Assembly (NCBI GenBank): GCA_003505155.1
Contig: DNYJ01000026.1
Location: 18,522 to 36,003, forward strand
Direction: 5' to 3'
Source: Candidatus Uhrbacteria bacterium
Lineage (GTDB): Bacteria > Patescibacteriota > Patescibacteriia > UBA9934 > UBA10169
Length of the DNA stretch: 17,482 bases
A program made the position numbers and the translations under genes. Each line of letters opens with the position of its first letter. Position 1 is the first letter of the stretch. This document shows positions 1 through 8,283 of this stretch, in pieces. The notes beneath the pieces are model-generated. The model was given only the letters and a program-made list of their open reading frames with translations. It was not told the origin of the DNA and did not search any database.

Positions 1-1
1 A

Positions 2-472
2 CAACAGCGCCGCTGGGCATGGGGAGTCGAACACGTCATGGCGCTGTACGAAGGGTTCCAACGGTCGAAGGGAATCTCGCTGTGGACGAAGGCGCGGTAT
101 TGGTTCAAGCATCTCGAGGGGATGTATACATGGGCGACGGCGCCGATTCTCATTTTCCTGATGGGCTGGTTGCCGCTCAATCTGGCAGGATCCGATCCTT
201 CTGTCTTGGTTCAAGGCGCTCAGCAGACGCTTTCATGGATCATGGGTTTTGCGATGATCGGCATTGTCGCCACGGGTGTGCTGTCCATGTTTGTTCTGCC
301 GGTGCGGCCGCACACGGTCAAGCGGTACAACTGGCTGATCATGGCGGCGCAGTGGGCGCTTCTGCCCGTGACGATCCTGTTGTTCTCCGCTCTTCCGGCG
401 ATTGACGCACAGACGCGCCTCATGTTCGGGAAGTATCTCGGCTTTCAAGTTACGAAAAAAAAACGCGGGTGA
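2..472 (+). CDS. Membrane GT2 glycosyltransferase, C-terminal part (5'-truncated by window edge)
   Basis: The reading frame is open from base 2, and its first residues read QQRRWAWGVEHV. This is the Q-x-x-R-W acceptor/active-site motif found late in processive-type GT2 glycosyltransferases, so the catalytic GT-A domain lies outside the window. What follows are three hydrophobic segments (around MYTWATAPILIFLMGWLP, TLSWIMGFAMIGIVATGVL and WLIMAAQWALLPVTILLFSA), then a short tail, DAQTRLMFGKYLGFQVTKK, of a kind common at the end of these enzymes, and a basic end. The enzyme should sit in the cytoplasmic membrane and transfer a sugar from a nucleotide- or lipid-linked donor to a surface glycan; the substrate cannot be told. 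The ATG at 38 is internal, not the real start. The stop overlaps a possible GTG start of the next gene, which points to one operon. Confidence 0.88.
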   Translation, partial: QQRRWAWGVEHVMALYEGFQRSKGISLWTKARYWFKHLEGMYTWATAPILIFLMGWLPLNLAGSDPSVLVQGAQQTLSWIMGFAMIGIVATGVLSMFVLPVRPHTVKRYNWLIMAAQWALLPVTILLFSALPAIDAQTRLMFGKYLGFQVTKKKRG

Positions 473-474
473 GT

Positions 475-1521
475 ATGACTTCTCGAGTGTCTTTCAACTT
501 GGTCACATGGAACGGAGCGCGGTACTTGCCTGATTTGTTTGCGTCGCTTGAAAACCGGACGCTGAAAGACATGGCTATTCGGATCGTGGACAATGCTTCC
601 GACGATGGGACTATGGATCTCCTTCGGCACTTGCCAAACGCGACGGTGATTCGCAACGCCCGCAACCTCGGATTTGCCGCGGCGCACAATCAAGCCATCC
701 GTCTCTCTTTGGACAAGTGGGCTGGGGAGGATTTGAGCCGATGTTATGTCATCGTTGCCAATCAGGATGTGGTTCTCACGCCCGAGTGTTTGGAAAGGCT
801 CGCGCTTTCTCTTGAGGCCGATCGTTCAGCGGGGAGCGCGCAGGGAAAAATTTTGCGAGCGTTTCTTGAACATCCCGAAGATGACTACCTGGCTCAAACG
901 ATTTGCGCCGACCGCGTGGACTCGACCGGTCTTCGGCCATCCCGCTCGCGCCGCTTTACGGATCGCGGAGCTGGGGAACTTGACGATGGCCAATACGACG
1001 AGCCGGGGGAAATCTTCGGTCCGACGGGAGCGCTGGCCGTCTATCGCGCGAGCGCGCTTGAGAGCGTGCGTTTTGAGGACGAGTTTTTCGACGGCAACTT
1101 CTTCATGTATCGGGAAGATGTGGATCTGGCCTGGCGGCTTCGGCGCGCCGGATGGAAAAGCCTCTACGTTCCCTCCGCGGTTGCCTACCATCACCGCGGC
1201 TTGGCCGGGAGCGAACGGCCGGGGATCTTCGAGAGAATCAGCAATCGCCGAAAGAAGCGTCCGTTCCTCTCCATGCTTTCCACGCGCAACCACCATTTGA
1301 CGCTTATCAAAAACCTGGGCGTTTTAGAGGCGGTGTTCTGGAGCCCATGGATTGGGTTCGTCGAAGGACGGCAGATGCTCTATGCGCTCTTCTTCGAGCC
1401 GACGGTCTTGCGCGGTCTCGTGTCGGGAATTCGTCTGTGGCCGCGTATGCTCGCAAAACGCCGCGCCGCCGTGAAAGCGTCTTCCGTCGGCTGGCGCGAA
1501 CGCTCTAAATGGTTTTCTTGA
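475..1521 (+). CDS. GT2 family glycosyltransferase (rhamnosyltransferase-like)
   Basis: This is a soluble GT-A fold glycosyltransferase of 348 residues. It opens with the strand VSFNLVTWNG, has the nucleotide-binding VDNASDDGT at residues 38-46, then NLGFAAAHNQA. The usual N-P-D motif appears as N96-Q97-D98. The acceptor-side motif is FFMYREDVDLAWRL with E214-D215 as the likely catalytic base region. The C-terminal 100 residues are basic and partly hydrophobic and may touch the membrane. Family members add rhamnose or similar sugars to O-antigen-like glycans; the actual sugar is unknown. I chose the ATG at 475; a GTG at 469 overlapping the previous TGA is an alternative adding two residues. 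The gene lies 10 bases before a second GT2 gene. Confidence 0.9.
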   Translation: MTSRVSFNLVTWNGARYLPDLFASLENRTLKDMAIRIVDNASDDGTMDLLRHLPNATVIRNARNLGFAAAHNQAIRLSLDKWAGEDLSRCYVIVANQDVVLTPECLERLALSLEADRSAGSAQGKILRAFLEHPEDDYLAQTICADRVDSTGLRPSRSRRFTDRGAGELDDGQYDEPGEIFGPTGALAVYRASALESVRFEDEFFDGNFFMYREDVDLAWRLRRAGWKSLYVPSAVAYHHRGLAGSERPGIFERISNRRKKRPFLSMLSTRNHHLTLIKNLGVLEAVFWSPWIGFVEGRQMLYALFFEPTVLRGLVSGIRLWPRMLAKRRAAVKASSVGWRERSKWFS

Positions 1522-1531
1522 TTTTCGAGGT

Positions 1532-2347
1532 ATGCTTGATCTCTCGATTCAAATCGTGCACTACAACACGCCGGAGCTGTTGAAAGAGACTCTGCGCTTT
1601 ATTCGCTCTGCCGCTCCCCGTCTTTCCTACGAGATTCTCGTCGTGGACAATCATCCGTCCGCTCGGCTTTCACCGTCCTTTGCCGCCGAGTTCCCAGACG
1701 TGCGGTTTCTCTCCGCGCCGCGTCACCTCGGATTCGGTGGAGGGCAAAATTTCGCTTCCCGCTATGCGCGCGGACGGCAAATCCTTATCTTCAATCCGGA
1801 CATCTTCGTTTCTTACGGAGATCTCGAAACGCTGACGGCGTTTCTCGATGCCCATCCGGACATCGGCATCCTCGGCGCTCAACTGCGCAATCCCGACGGA
1901 ACGCTTCAGGACTCCTGCTATCGGTTTGACCATCCGTTTGTAAAAATCCTTCGACGCACGCCTCTGCGCCGTCTCCCGCCCGTCATGCGACTCATTGACC
2001 GCCATCTCATGCGCGATCACGCCCGCGATAGGATCATGGATGTGGATTGGCTGATGGGAGCGTGTCTTCTTCTGCGGCGCAACGTGTTTACGGATCTTGG
2101 CGGCTTTGATGAACGCTTCGTCATGTATTTCGAGGACATGGATTTGTGCCGGCGCATCTGGGAACGCGGAATGCGCGTTGTCTATCATCCGGGCGTGTCC
2201 ATGATACACTATCATCGTCGCGAGGGTGCGCAGGGGCCGCTCCTTTTCCAAGTGTTTGTGCGAGCGAATCGCCTGCATCTGGTAAGCTATCTGCGCTATG
2301 TGAAAAAATATTTTCGTGTTCCCCATCCTCGCCGCGCATCCATATGA
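1532..2347 (+). CDS. GT2 family glycosyltransferase
   Basis: This is a 271-residue GT-A glycosyltransferase, paralogous in layout to the gene before it. Visible motifs are IQIVHYNT at the N-terminus, VVDN at residues 37-40, HLGFGGGQN, a classical N88-P89-D90 (metal and sugar-nucleotide site), LGAQLRNPDGTLQDSC, MGACLLLRR, and MYFEDMDLCRRI with E201-D202. That motif order is typical of WbbL/rhamnosyltransferase-like GT2 proteins. It probably extends a cell-surface polysaccharide at the cytoplasmic face of the membrane. A GAGG lies only a few bases before the ATG, so ribosome binding is not textbook. The stop overlaps the next start in an ATGA, consistent with translational coupling to the DUF4012 gene. 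Confidence 0.92.
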   Translation: MLDLSIQIVHYNTPELLKETLRFIRSAAPRLSYEILVVDNHPSARLSPSFAAEFPDVRFLSAPRHLGFGGGQNFASRYARGRQILIFNPDIFVSYGDLETLTAFLDAHPDIGILGAQLRNPDGTLQDSCYRFDHPFVKILRRTPLRRLPPVMRLIDRHLMRDHARDRIMDVDWLMGACLLLRRNVFTDLGGFDERFVMYFEDMDLCRRIWERGMRVVYHPGVSMIHYHRREGAQGPLLFQVFVRANRLHLVSYLRYVKKYFRVPHPRRASI

Positions 2348-4359
2348 TGTCTTTCTTCCGAACCTCTGCATCCAACCCCGTATTCCACGAGGCGTCGTCG
2401 CCTGGCCGTTCATCTTCCGTTTGGATGTGGATTCAGGGACTCGTCATCGTGCTGTTGATTCTTGTCATTGCGGCGTTTTTGGTTGCCGGACGCGCGCTGT
2501 CTGGAGCGATTGACGGACGCGATGCGGCGGCGCGGGCACAGGGTCATCTGCAGACGCTTGAGCTGTCTCTTGCGCTCGAAGATTTAGCTCAAGCACAGGC
2601 GTCGTTTGAACAAGCCGAGCGTTCGCTTCGGCTTCTCTCTCCGTTGGGATGGATTCCGGGGGCAAGGCGCAACCTGCTGGCCTTGCGCTCGCTCGTTCAT
2701 GCCGCTTCCGTGTCGTCGCGGGTGTTTGGCAGAACGCTTGAGACGGGCGTCGAGGCGCTCACGTTGATCGGCGAGGATGAAGACTTCTTTCGCTCTTCCA
2801 ATAAAAAAGGGGAGCTTCTTACGCGATGGACGTCGCTTGACCGCGAGAAGCGCGCGTTGATCCTCGCGCGTCTCAAGACGCGTTTACCCGCGTTGGAAGT
2901 TTCAAGGAACGATCTCCATCTGGTGCTTGAGGAACTCGAGGAGGCGTTTGCCAAAGAGGCACACCCTATCCTTGAACGCCAAAAAGACGCCTTGGCAGGA
3001 ACTCTCCGTCTTGCGCAAGGCTCTCTGGAAACCTTCACGCAAGGCGTTGCTTTGCTCACGTCCGTTTCCGATGAAGACGGCGGGCGTGTGCTTCTGCTGT
3101 TTTTAAACGACAACGAGCTTCGTCCGGGCGGCGGGTTTCTCGGTTCGTTCGGGATTCTCACGCTGGATGCTGGCGCGATTACTAATCTCACCACCTACGA
3201 CGTCATGGCGGTGGACGGTCCCGTTTTGGAAAGCTGGACAGAAGCCGTCCCGGAACCCTTGTCGGAGTATTTGAGCGTGCCGGCGTGGTTCTTGCGCGAC
3301 GCGAACTGGTCGCCGGATTTCGGGGAGTCGGCAGAGCGTGCGCTAGCGTTATTTTCCGGAGAACTGGTGGCCGCCGGCACCGGAGCGGCCATAGACCCGA
3401 ATCTCAAAATCGATGCCGTCGTCGGACTTACGACCGGCGTGGTGGCGGATTTTCTGCGCGTGTTGGGCGACGTGGAAGCGGGCGGAGAGCGGTTCACGTC
3501 TGACAATATTTCTGACGCTCTTGAAAATGCGGTGGAGTTTACGTTCGCCAATCGCGGCGTAACGCATGACCGGCGCAAAGACGTGATCCAGGACATCGCG
3601 GACATCATGCGCGAGCGTTTTGCTGCTCTCACGCTTTCGCAGTGGTCGGAGATTTTTACGTCGGTGGCGGTGCGCCTGCGGGACAAACATCTCCTGTTCT
3701 ATGCTCCGGATGCGGACATGGAGCGCCTGTTTGTGCGCCAGGGATGGGCTGGCCGCGTGGCGGAAAACTTCGACGGAGATTATCTCATGGTCGTTGACGC
3801 CAACCTGGCGGCCTTGAAGACCGATCCAGCCGTTTCTCGAACGATTGAGTATCGTGTGTCATTGGAAGGAGACGATCTTGTGGCGTCCGTGGCGGTTGCC
3901 TATAATCACACGCGTCCGTTTGGCCCGAAGGTCACGCGCTACCGCACTTTTACGCGCCTTTACGCGCCGGAAGGCTCGGAACTTCTATCCGTGGAAGGGT
4001 CGCTCGCAAACGATGCACTCAAGAACCCATCGCTGACTCCCGACGTGCCGGTTGTTTCCGAAGAGCTTGGAAAAACGGTGTTTGGTGCGTTTGTATCTGT
4101 CGAACCTCTCACTCGCCGCACGCTCATGTTCCGTTACCGCCTGCCACGCCACCTGCGCGAAGCGGCTCTTCGCGGAAGCTATGACCTGCTTGTGCAAAAA
4201 CAGCCGGGAGCCCGCAACCACGCGTTGACGCTCGACCTTGAATTTGATACAAAGCTCAAGCGGGCGGTTCCCGCGGAAGAGGCTGGCGAGTGGGGAGACA
4301 CGCGCTACAGGTTGAACACTATTTTAGATCAAGATCTTGATTTCGAAGTTGACCTCTGA
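2344..4359 (+). CDS. DUF4012 domain membrane protein
   Basis: A protein of 671 residues from the ATG at 2344, which overlaps the upstream stop in an ATGA. A longer open frame upstream is only read-through of the GT2 gene. A short polar N-terminus is followed by one transmembrane segment (about residues 27-49, WMWIQGLVIVLLILVIAAFL), so most of the protein should lie outside the membrane. A helical stretch comes next, then the DUF4012 core: FLNDNELRPGGGFLGSFG near residues 250-270 and RDANWSPDFGESA near 318-330. The C-terminal half is rich in beta-type sequence. DUF4012 proteins are frequent in Patescibacteria and in Gram-positive bacteria beside glycan genes; their function is not established. 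The neighbours (three GT2 genes, MreB, GT4) suggest a role in building or attaching a surface polysaccharide. That role is inference. Confidence 0.9.
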   Translation: MMSFFRTSASNPVFHEASSPGRSSSVWMWIQGLVIVLLILVIAAFLVAGRALSGAIDGRDAAARAQGHLQTLELSLALEDLAQAQASFEQAERSLRLLSPLGWIPGARRNLLALRSLVHAASVSSRVFGRTLETGVEALTLIGEDEDFFRSSNKKGELLTRWTSLDREKRALILARLKTRLPALEVSRNDLHLVLEELEEAFAKEAHPILERQKDALAGTLRLAQGSLETFTQGVALLTSVSDEDGGRVLLLFLNDNELRPGGGFLGSFGILTLDAGAITNLTTYDVMAVDGPVLESWTEAVPEPLSEYLSVPAWFLRDANWSPDFGESAERALALFSGELVAAGTGAAIDPNLKIDAVVGLTTGVVADFLRVLGDVEAGGERFTSDNISDALENAVEFTFANRGVTHDRRKDVIQDIADIMRERFAALTLSQWSEIFTSVAVRLRDKHLLFYAPDADMERLFVRQGWAGRVAENFDGDYLMVVDANLAALKTDPAVSRTIEYRVSLEGDDLVASVAVAYNHTRPFGPKVTRYRTFTRLYAPEGSELLSVEGSLANDALKNPSLTPDVPVVSEELGKTVFGAFVSVEPLTRRTLMFRYRLPRHLREAALRGSYDLLVQKQPGARNHALTLDLEFDTKLKRAVPAEEAGEWGDTRYRLNTILDQDLDFEVDL

Positions 4360-4360
4360 C

Positions 4361-5374
4361 ATGGCGGCATTTTTTCAAAAAAAGATCGGCATCGATCTTG
4401 GAACGACAACCGTGCTGGTCTATGTGCCCAAGCGCGGTATTATTATTCAAGAACCGTCGGTGGTTGCCATCTCCACCGTGGACAAGAAAGTTTTGGCCGT
4501 CGGGAAGGAAGCCAAGGACATGCTGGGACGAACGCCCGACACGATCGTCGCGCGGCGGCCTCTCAAAGACGGCGTCATTGCCGATTACCGGATTACGGAA
4601 GCCATGTTGCGCTACTTCATCAACAAAGCCGTCGGAGGGTTTCGGTTCTTTCGTCCGGAGGTGATGGTGGCCGTGCCCGGGGGCATTACGTCCACGGAGC
4701 GGCGGGCGGTGATTGACGCGACGCGGGCGGCCGGCGCGCGCGAGGCGTACGTCATCAAAGAGCCGATCGTGGCCGCGATCGGAGCGAACATTCCCATCGG
4801 CTCTCCCTCCGGACACATGATCATTGACGTTGGAGGAGGGACGGCGGAGATGGCCGTCATTTCGCTCGGAGGGATCGTGGCGTCGGAATCTGTGCGCATC
4901 GGCGGAGTGAAGTTTGATATGGCCATTCAGGAATACATCAGGCGCAAATACGGTTTGGCCGTGGGAGAACGTACGGCCGAAGACATCAAAATTCAGATCG
5001 GCTCGGCGATTTTTCTCGAGGATAAACTTTCTATGGAAGTAAAAGGACGCGACATGATTACGGGACTTCCCAAGATCATAGAGGTTACGAGCGACGACGT
5101 GACCACAGCCATCCAGGACCATCTGGAAGGTATCATCTCGACCATCAAAGAAGTGCTTCACAAAACGCCGCCGGAGCTTTCGGCGGATGTGATGGATAAG
5201 GGCATTACGCTCTCCGGAGGTTCGTCTCAACTGCGCAACTTTGATCAGTTGGTAGCGCAGGCCACTGGCGTGCCGACGTACCTGGCGGACGACGCCCAGC
5301 AGTGCGTGGCCAAGGGAACGGGCATTGCGCTTGAAAATCTCGAAGCCTACAAGCGGAGCATTTTTACAAATTAG
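4361..5374 (+). CDS. mreB: Rod shape-determining protein MreB (bacterial actin)
   Basis: A 337-residue actin-fold ATPase of typical MreB length. The phosphate-1 loop is GIDLGTTTVLVYVP (DLGTTT at residues 12-17), followed by EPSVVAI and AKDMLGRTP. The phosphate-2 region is IDVGGGTAEMAVISLGG (about 154-170), and the adenosine site is GITLSGGSSQLRNFDQL (about 281-297). MreB forms membrane-bound filaments that direct peptidoglycan synthesis around rod-shaped cells. An N-terminal MAAFFQKK could be the short amphipathic membrane anchor. The start at 4361 lies one base after the DUF4012 stop; an in-frame ATG at 4337 inside that gene is unlikely. No mreC, mreD or rodA follows; the gene is embedded among glycosyltransferases, which ties cell-shape control to envelope glycan synthesis in this operon. 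Confidence 0.96.
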   Translation: MAAFFQKKIGIDLGTTTVLVYVPKRGIIIQEPSVVAISTVDKKVLAVGKEAKDMLGRTPDTIVARRPLKDGVIADYRITEAMLRYFINKAVGGFRFFRPEVMVAVPGGITSTERRAVIDATRAAGAREAYVIKEPIVAAIGANIPIGSPSGHMIIDVGGGTAEMAVISLGGIVASESVRIGGVKFDMAIQEYIRRKYGLAVGERTAEDIKIQIGSAIFLEDKLSMEVKGRDMITGLPKIIEVTSDDVTTAIQDHLEGIISTIKEVLHKTPPELSADVMDKGITLSGGSSQLRNFDQLVAQATGVPTYLADDAQQCVAKGTGIALENLEAYKRSIFTN

Positions 5375-5384
5375 TTTTTCTCCT

Positions 5385-6569
5385 ATGCGTCTTGCGATTG
5401 ACGCCGTGGCGGCAAATGAGAAGATTCGCACGGGGGCGGGGGAATACGCGTTTCGTCTTTTGACGGCGATGATGAAAGAGACATCCTCTTCGGAGGGGGT
5501 TTTTTTGTACACGGAGTCTCCGCTCCATGAAATGTGGCCTCAACTTCCAGAAAACTGGAAGAGCCGAGTTTTGCCCTGGCCTGTTCGCGGCTGGGTGGGG
5601 ATCCGTTTGAACGCGGAATTGATTACGCACAAGCCGGACGTCGCCTTTTTTCCTTCCTCCGGCATTCCTCTTTTTGCGCCGCCTCGAAGGGACAAGAGCC
5701 ATGCGAGCGTGGCGACCGTTCACGATATCGGTTTTGATCGTCTCCCGCAGTTGTATGCTCCGGTTGATCGTCGAAGACAGCGCCATGCTTTGCACGGGAT
5801 GATCAAAAAATGTGCTCATCTTTTTGCCGTGTCGGAATTCACCAAGTCGGAGCTGACTCATCTGCATCATCTGGACTCGTCTCGTATAACCGTAACGCCT
5901 CTTGGCGTGAATGAGCAACTCTTTCAAAAAGCCGATCCGTCTGCCGTTGATCGGATTCGTCAAACGTACCATTTGAGCCGCCATTACTTTTTGTTTGTCT
6001 CACGCGTGGATGCGAAAAAGAACGTCGAAGGACTCGTCCGGGCGTTTACGATCTTCAAGGAAGCGCGAGGGTTCGGCGATCCCCATGAACTGGTGATCGC
6101 AGGGCCTCCCGGATTTGGGTTCCCCGATCTCAAGGCGCTCGTCGAGTCGTCTTCCGTGCGGTCCTCGATTCATTTGATCGGGCCCGTGTCCGAAGAAGAG
6201 AAGATTGCGTTGTACACCGGTGCGTTGGGATATGTGAACTTGTCGTGGTACGAAGGGTTCGGTTTGACGCCGCTTGAAGCGGCCGCCTGCGGGACGCCGT
6301 CCCTTCTCTCTGACATTCCTGCGCATCGTGAGGTGATGTCCGCCTCTGGCGGAGGTGAGGGAGCTCTCTACGTCTCGCCCAAAGCTCCAGAGGAAATCGC
6401 GATGGTATGGAAGCGGTTTGCCGAAGACGCGATTCTGCGAGAGAAGATCCTTGAGTCGGCTCGGGGGCGTTTGAAACTCTTTTCTTGGGAGCGGAGCGCA
6501 AAGGATACGTGGGAGATTTTGCGCGGCGTTCTCTCCCCTGACACCCTTTTTACCCCAAAACCGTTATGA
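5385..6569 (+). CDS. GT4 family (group 1) glycosyltransferase
   Basis: A 394-residue GT-B glycosyltransferase. The N-terminal Rossmann half shows MRLAIDAVAA, the TGAGEYAF glycine loop, FFPSSGIPLF, TVHDIGFDRL and FAVSEFTKSEL. The linker and C-terminal half show YFLFVSRVDAKKNVEGLVRAF and the donor-binding E-x7-E motif in YEGFGLTPLEAAACGTP, followed by SDIPAHREV. This is the mannosyltransferase-like GT4 pattern using a nucleotide-diphosphate sugar with retention of configuration. The substrate is unknown. The first ATG after the MreB stop, 10 bases downstream, was chosen because the protein then begins directly with the first beta strand; no clear Shine-Dalgarno is present. Its stop overlaps the TrmB gene start in ATGA. 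Confidence 0.93.
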   Translation: MRLAIDAVAANEKIRTGAGEYAFRLLTAMMKETSSSEGVFLYTESPLHEMWPQLPENWKSRVLPWPVRGWVGIRLNAELITHKPDVAFFPSSGIPLFAPPRRDKSHASVATVHDIGFDRLPQLYAPVDRRRQRHALHGMIKKCAHLFAVSEFTKSELTHLHHLDSSRITVTPLGVNEQLFQKADPSAVDRIRQTYHLSRHYFLFVSRVDAKKNVEGLVRAFTIFKEARGFGDPHELVIAGPPGFGFPDLKALVESSSVRSSIHLIGPVSEEEKIALYTGALGYVNLSWYEGFGLTPLEAAACGTPSLLSDIPAHREVMSASGGGEGALYVSPKAPEEIAMVWKRFAEDAILREKILESARGRLKLFSWERSAKDTWEILRGVLSPDTLFTPKPL

Positions 6570-7381
6570 ATGACTTTACCAACGTTCTTATCGAAATCGG
6601 CCTTTCGGAAAAAGAGGCCGCCGTGTATCTCTCCGCGTGTGAACTTGGGCCTTCGGGCGCACAGGAGATTTCGCGCAAATCCGGAGTGAATCGCGCCACG
6701 GTGTATGTGTGTCTTGAGGCGCTCCAGAAACGGGGATATGTTTCCACGTCGTCGGTTTTGGGGAAAACCTTGTTTGTTGCGGGTCCTCCCTCCGAGCTTC
6801 TCGCGTCCGCCAAAGAGGAGGCTGATGCGGCTCGCAAAAAAGAAGCGCGGCTTGCGGAGGCTATGCCCCAGCTTGCCGCTCTGTACAACGTGGAGGGGAG
6901 TAAGCCCAAGGTGTTGTTTATGGAAGGCGTAGACGGACTTCGTGAACACCTGGCGGTCATGGAAAATTTGCGCGGACCCTATGTGCAAATCACCAATACG
7001 GACGATGCGGCAAAAGCGTTTACGGGAAAGGAATTTGACCGTGCGGACCATCACAGCCGTCTTCGCCAAAACGGGGTTGAAGGCCGCACGCTTCTCGTTA
7101 CCGCCAAGCCGTTTGCACAGGTCGCTCTTGCGAAATTGCCGGTGGATGTGAAGCTCCTGCACGAGGAAGCGTTTCCGATTCATGGAGAAATCACTGTGCG
7201 GGAAGACGCGCTTCTTCTGCTTTCATTCAAGCTGGAGACGTTCGTAACGATCATTCGTTCAAAAACGCTGGCCAATACGTTTCGGGCGCTCTTCGAGCTG
7301 GCATGGAAAGGAGCGGAGGATCACCCGGGGTTCACCAAAGAAGAAAGAATGTCCTGGCCGGAAACCGGCCGCCTCCTCTAA
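6566..7381 (+). CDS. TrmB-family transcriptional regulator
   Basis: A 271-residue protein with an N-terminal winged helix-turn-helix (residues about 5-70). IGLSEKEAAVYLSACELGPS and ISRKSGVNRATVYVCLEAL are the characteristic TrmB start and recognition helices, and RGYV begins the wing. A charged helical stretch rich in Ala, Lys and Glu follows (about 75-105), probably a dimerisation helix. The C-terminal half contains KPKVLFMEGVDGLREHL, a pattern seen in TrmB-like regulators from Patescibacteria and archaea; the effector site is not obvious. TrmB proteins in archaea sense sugars and control sugar metabolism. As the last gene of a glycosyltransferase operon it may regulate that operon. The 3' end is unusual: the stop codon lies inside a sequence that is repeated after the transposase element. 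Confidence 0.85.
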   Translation: MNDFTNVLIEIGLSEKEAAVYLSACELGPSGAQEISRKSGVNRATVYVCLEALQKRGYVSTSSVLGKTLFVAGPPSELLASAKEEADAARKKEARLAEAMPQLAALYNVEGSKPKVLFMEGVDGLREHLAVMENLRGPYVQITNTDDAAKAFTGKEFDRADHHSRLRQNGVEGRTLLVTAKPFAQVALAKLPVDVKLLHEEAFPIHGEITVREDALLLLSFKLETFVTIIRSKTLANTFRALFELAWKGAEDHPGFTKEERMSWPETGRLL

Positions 7382-7393
7382 AACGGAAACACT
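7362..7393 (+). repeat. Direct repeat, left copy (bracketing the transposase element)
   Basis: Thirty-two bases that match 8284-8315 at 29 positions; the first 20 bases (7362-7381, ending in the TrmB stop codon) are identical. The right copy continues into an intact terminator stem, whereas this copy has three differences and no partner arm. It therefore looks like the drifted duplicate created when the element between the two copies arrived. Confidence 0.85.
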
Positions 7394-7491
7394 AATCCGT
7401 ATCTAGGATTAATCCGTATCTAGGATAAGTATTAATCAATGTTTATAGACAAAATACTTATCCTGAGACAAAATACTTATCCTAGATAAGT
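7393..7491. repeat. Left REP-like palindrome cluster
   Basis: It contains a 17-bp perfect tandem repeat (7393-7409 and 7410-7426), a long hairpin pairing TAGGATAAGTATT (7422-7434) with AATACTTATCCT (7453-7464), a second copy of GACAAAATACTTATCCT (7448-7464 and 7467-7483), and a small perfect palindrome ACTTATC-CTA-GATAAGT (7475-7491). Such nested palindromes are typical substrates of REP-associated Y1 transposases, which recognise single-stranded hairpins. Confidence 0.85.
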
Positions 7492-7510
7492 ATGAATCAA
7501 TATCGAATTT

Positions 7511-8203
7511 ATGGGACGAATGATTGAACTTGCAACAGGAGAGGTTTATCACATTTATACACGAGGCGTGGATAAGCGTCAGATGTTTGATCATGATTTG
7601 CATTATAAGAGATTTTGGGAATCATTGTATCTTTTTAATGACAAGAACTATTCGCTTCCAAGTAGTGATGTTGTCTATCGCGGTAGCGAGCTTCAAACTT
7701 CAATCGCTTTTGGAGATGTTCGAGAACGATTGGTGGACGTGATTGCTGCCAATCCTGTCGGAAATCACTTGCATCTCTGTGTCAAACAGCTTGTCGATAG
7801 AGGAATCTCCATACTCGCTCACCGTCTTTTTAAAGGCCATGCTCGTTATTATAATGTGGATACCGGAAGGGAGGGAAAATTGTTTGATGGACCTTTCAAA
7901 GCCAAACATGTAGATAGTCAGGCTTATCTTGAGTATCTGCCCATCTACACTCATCTTAACTCTCTCGATCGATATGGCATTCCATGGCGGGAAGGTCTTA
8001 TGGATGCGGAAATGCGTGAACGCGCTTGGAAGATATTGGAGAATGATCCGTGGAGCAGTCACCATGTCTATATGGGACGATCGCAAGAACTTCAGGTTAT
8101 TCATCCTAATATTCTTCAGGATACTTATCCTACTCCAGACATCTATAAGAGCGAGGTTATGAGAAGAATGGCTTCTGAACTGCCTTTTTCAGAATCACTT
8201 TAA
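7511..8203 (+). CDS. REP-associated tyrosine (Y1/HUH) transposase
   Basis: A 230-residue protein of the Y1 transposase (IS200-like, TnpA_REP/RAYT) family. The N-terminus reads GEVYHIYTRGVDKRQMF, the classical first strand of the family, with FWESLYLFN after it. The HUH metal-binding motif is NPVGNHLHLCVKQL with H86 and H88. The nucleophilic tyrosine is most likely Y113 or Y114 in GHARYYNVDTGREGKLFDGPFKAKHV. These enzymes cut and rejoin single-stranded DNA at hairpins. The start is uncertain: M1 at 7511 or M4 at 7520; neither has a clear ribosome-binding site. Codon use is visibly AT-rich compared with the flanking genes, a sign of recent transfer. The gene appears intact, with no frameshift. 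Confidence 0.92.
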   Translation: MGRMIELATGEVYHIYTRGVDKRQMFDHDLHYKRFWESLYLFNDKNYSLPSSDVVYRGSELQTSIAFGDVRERLVDVIAANPVGNHLHLCVKQLVDRGISILAHRLFKGHARYYNVDTGREGKLFDGPFKAKHVDSQAYLEYLPIYTHLNSLDRYGIPWREGLMDAEMRERAWKILENDPWSSHHVYMGRSQELQVIHPNILQDTYPTPDIYKSEVMRRMASELPFSESL

Positions 8204-8220
8204 ATGAAAAATTACAAAAT

Positions 8221-8279
8221 ACGTATCTAGGATAAGTATTTTGCCTATAAACATTGATTAATACTTATCCTAGATACGA
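8221..8279. repeat. Right REP-like palindrome
   Basis: A perfect 19-bp inverted repeat: CGTATCTAGGATAAGTATT (8222-8240) pairs with 8260-8278 around a 19-base centre. The whole unit is the inverted copy of the left-end unit. It would form a strong hairpin on either DNA strand and is the likely right end recognised by the transposase. Confidence 0.88.
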
Positions 8280-8283
8280 AAGT

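Larger units (their letters stand above)
7394..8283. mobile_element. REP-associated Y1 transposase element
   Basis: An AT-rich insert of about 0.9 kb in a GC-richer operon, lying between two copies of a 32-bp direct repeat. It has one Y1/HUH transposase gene flanked on both sides by REP-like palindromes in inverted orientation (7415-7464 matches the reverse complement of 8229-8278 at 49 of 50 bases). Removing the insert and one repeat copy restores a TrmB gene followed at once by a rho-independent terminator. IS200/IS605-like Y1 elements normally make no target duplication, so the direct repeat is unexpected. Confidence 0.8.

Noticed and set aside
2146..2343. A longer N-terminus for the DUF4012 protein.
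   Set aside because: It reads through the preceding glycosyltransferase in another frame; the ATG at 2344 overlaps the upstream stop and places the membrane helix near the N-terminus.
4319..5512. A 397-codon minus-strand frame.
   Set aside because: It lies opposite mreB, rich in His and Arg, and is a shadow of that clearly real gene.
7393..7500. Short CRISPR-like array.
   Set aside because: The repeats are palindromes with irregular spacing of 17 to 19 bases and no unique spacers; they match the transposase ends instead.
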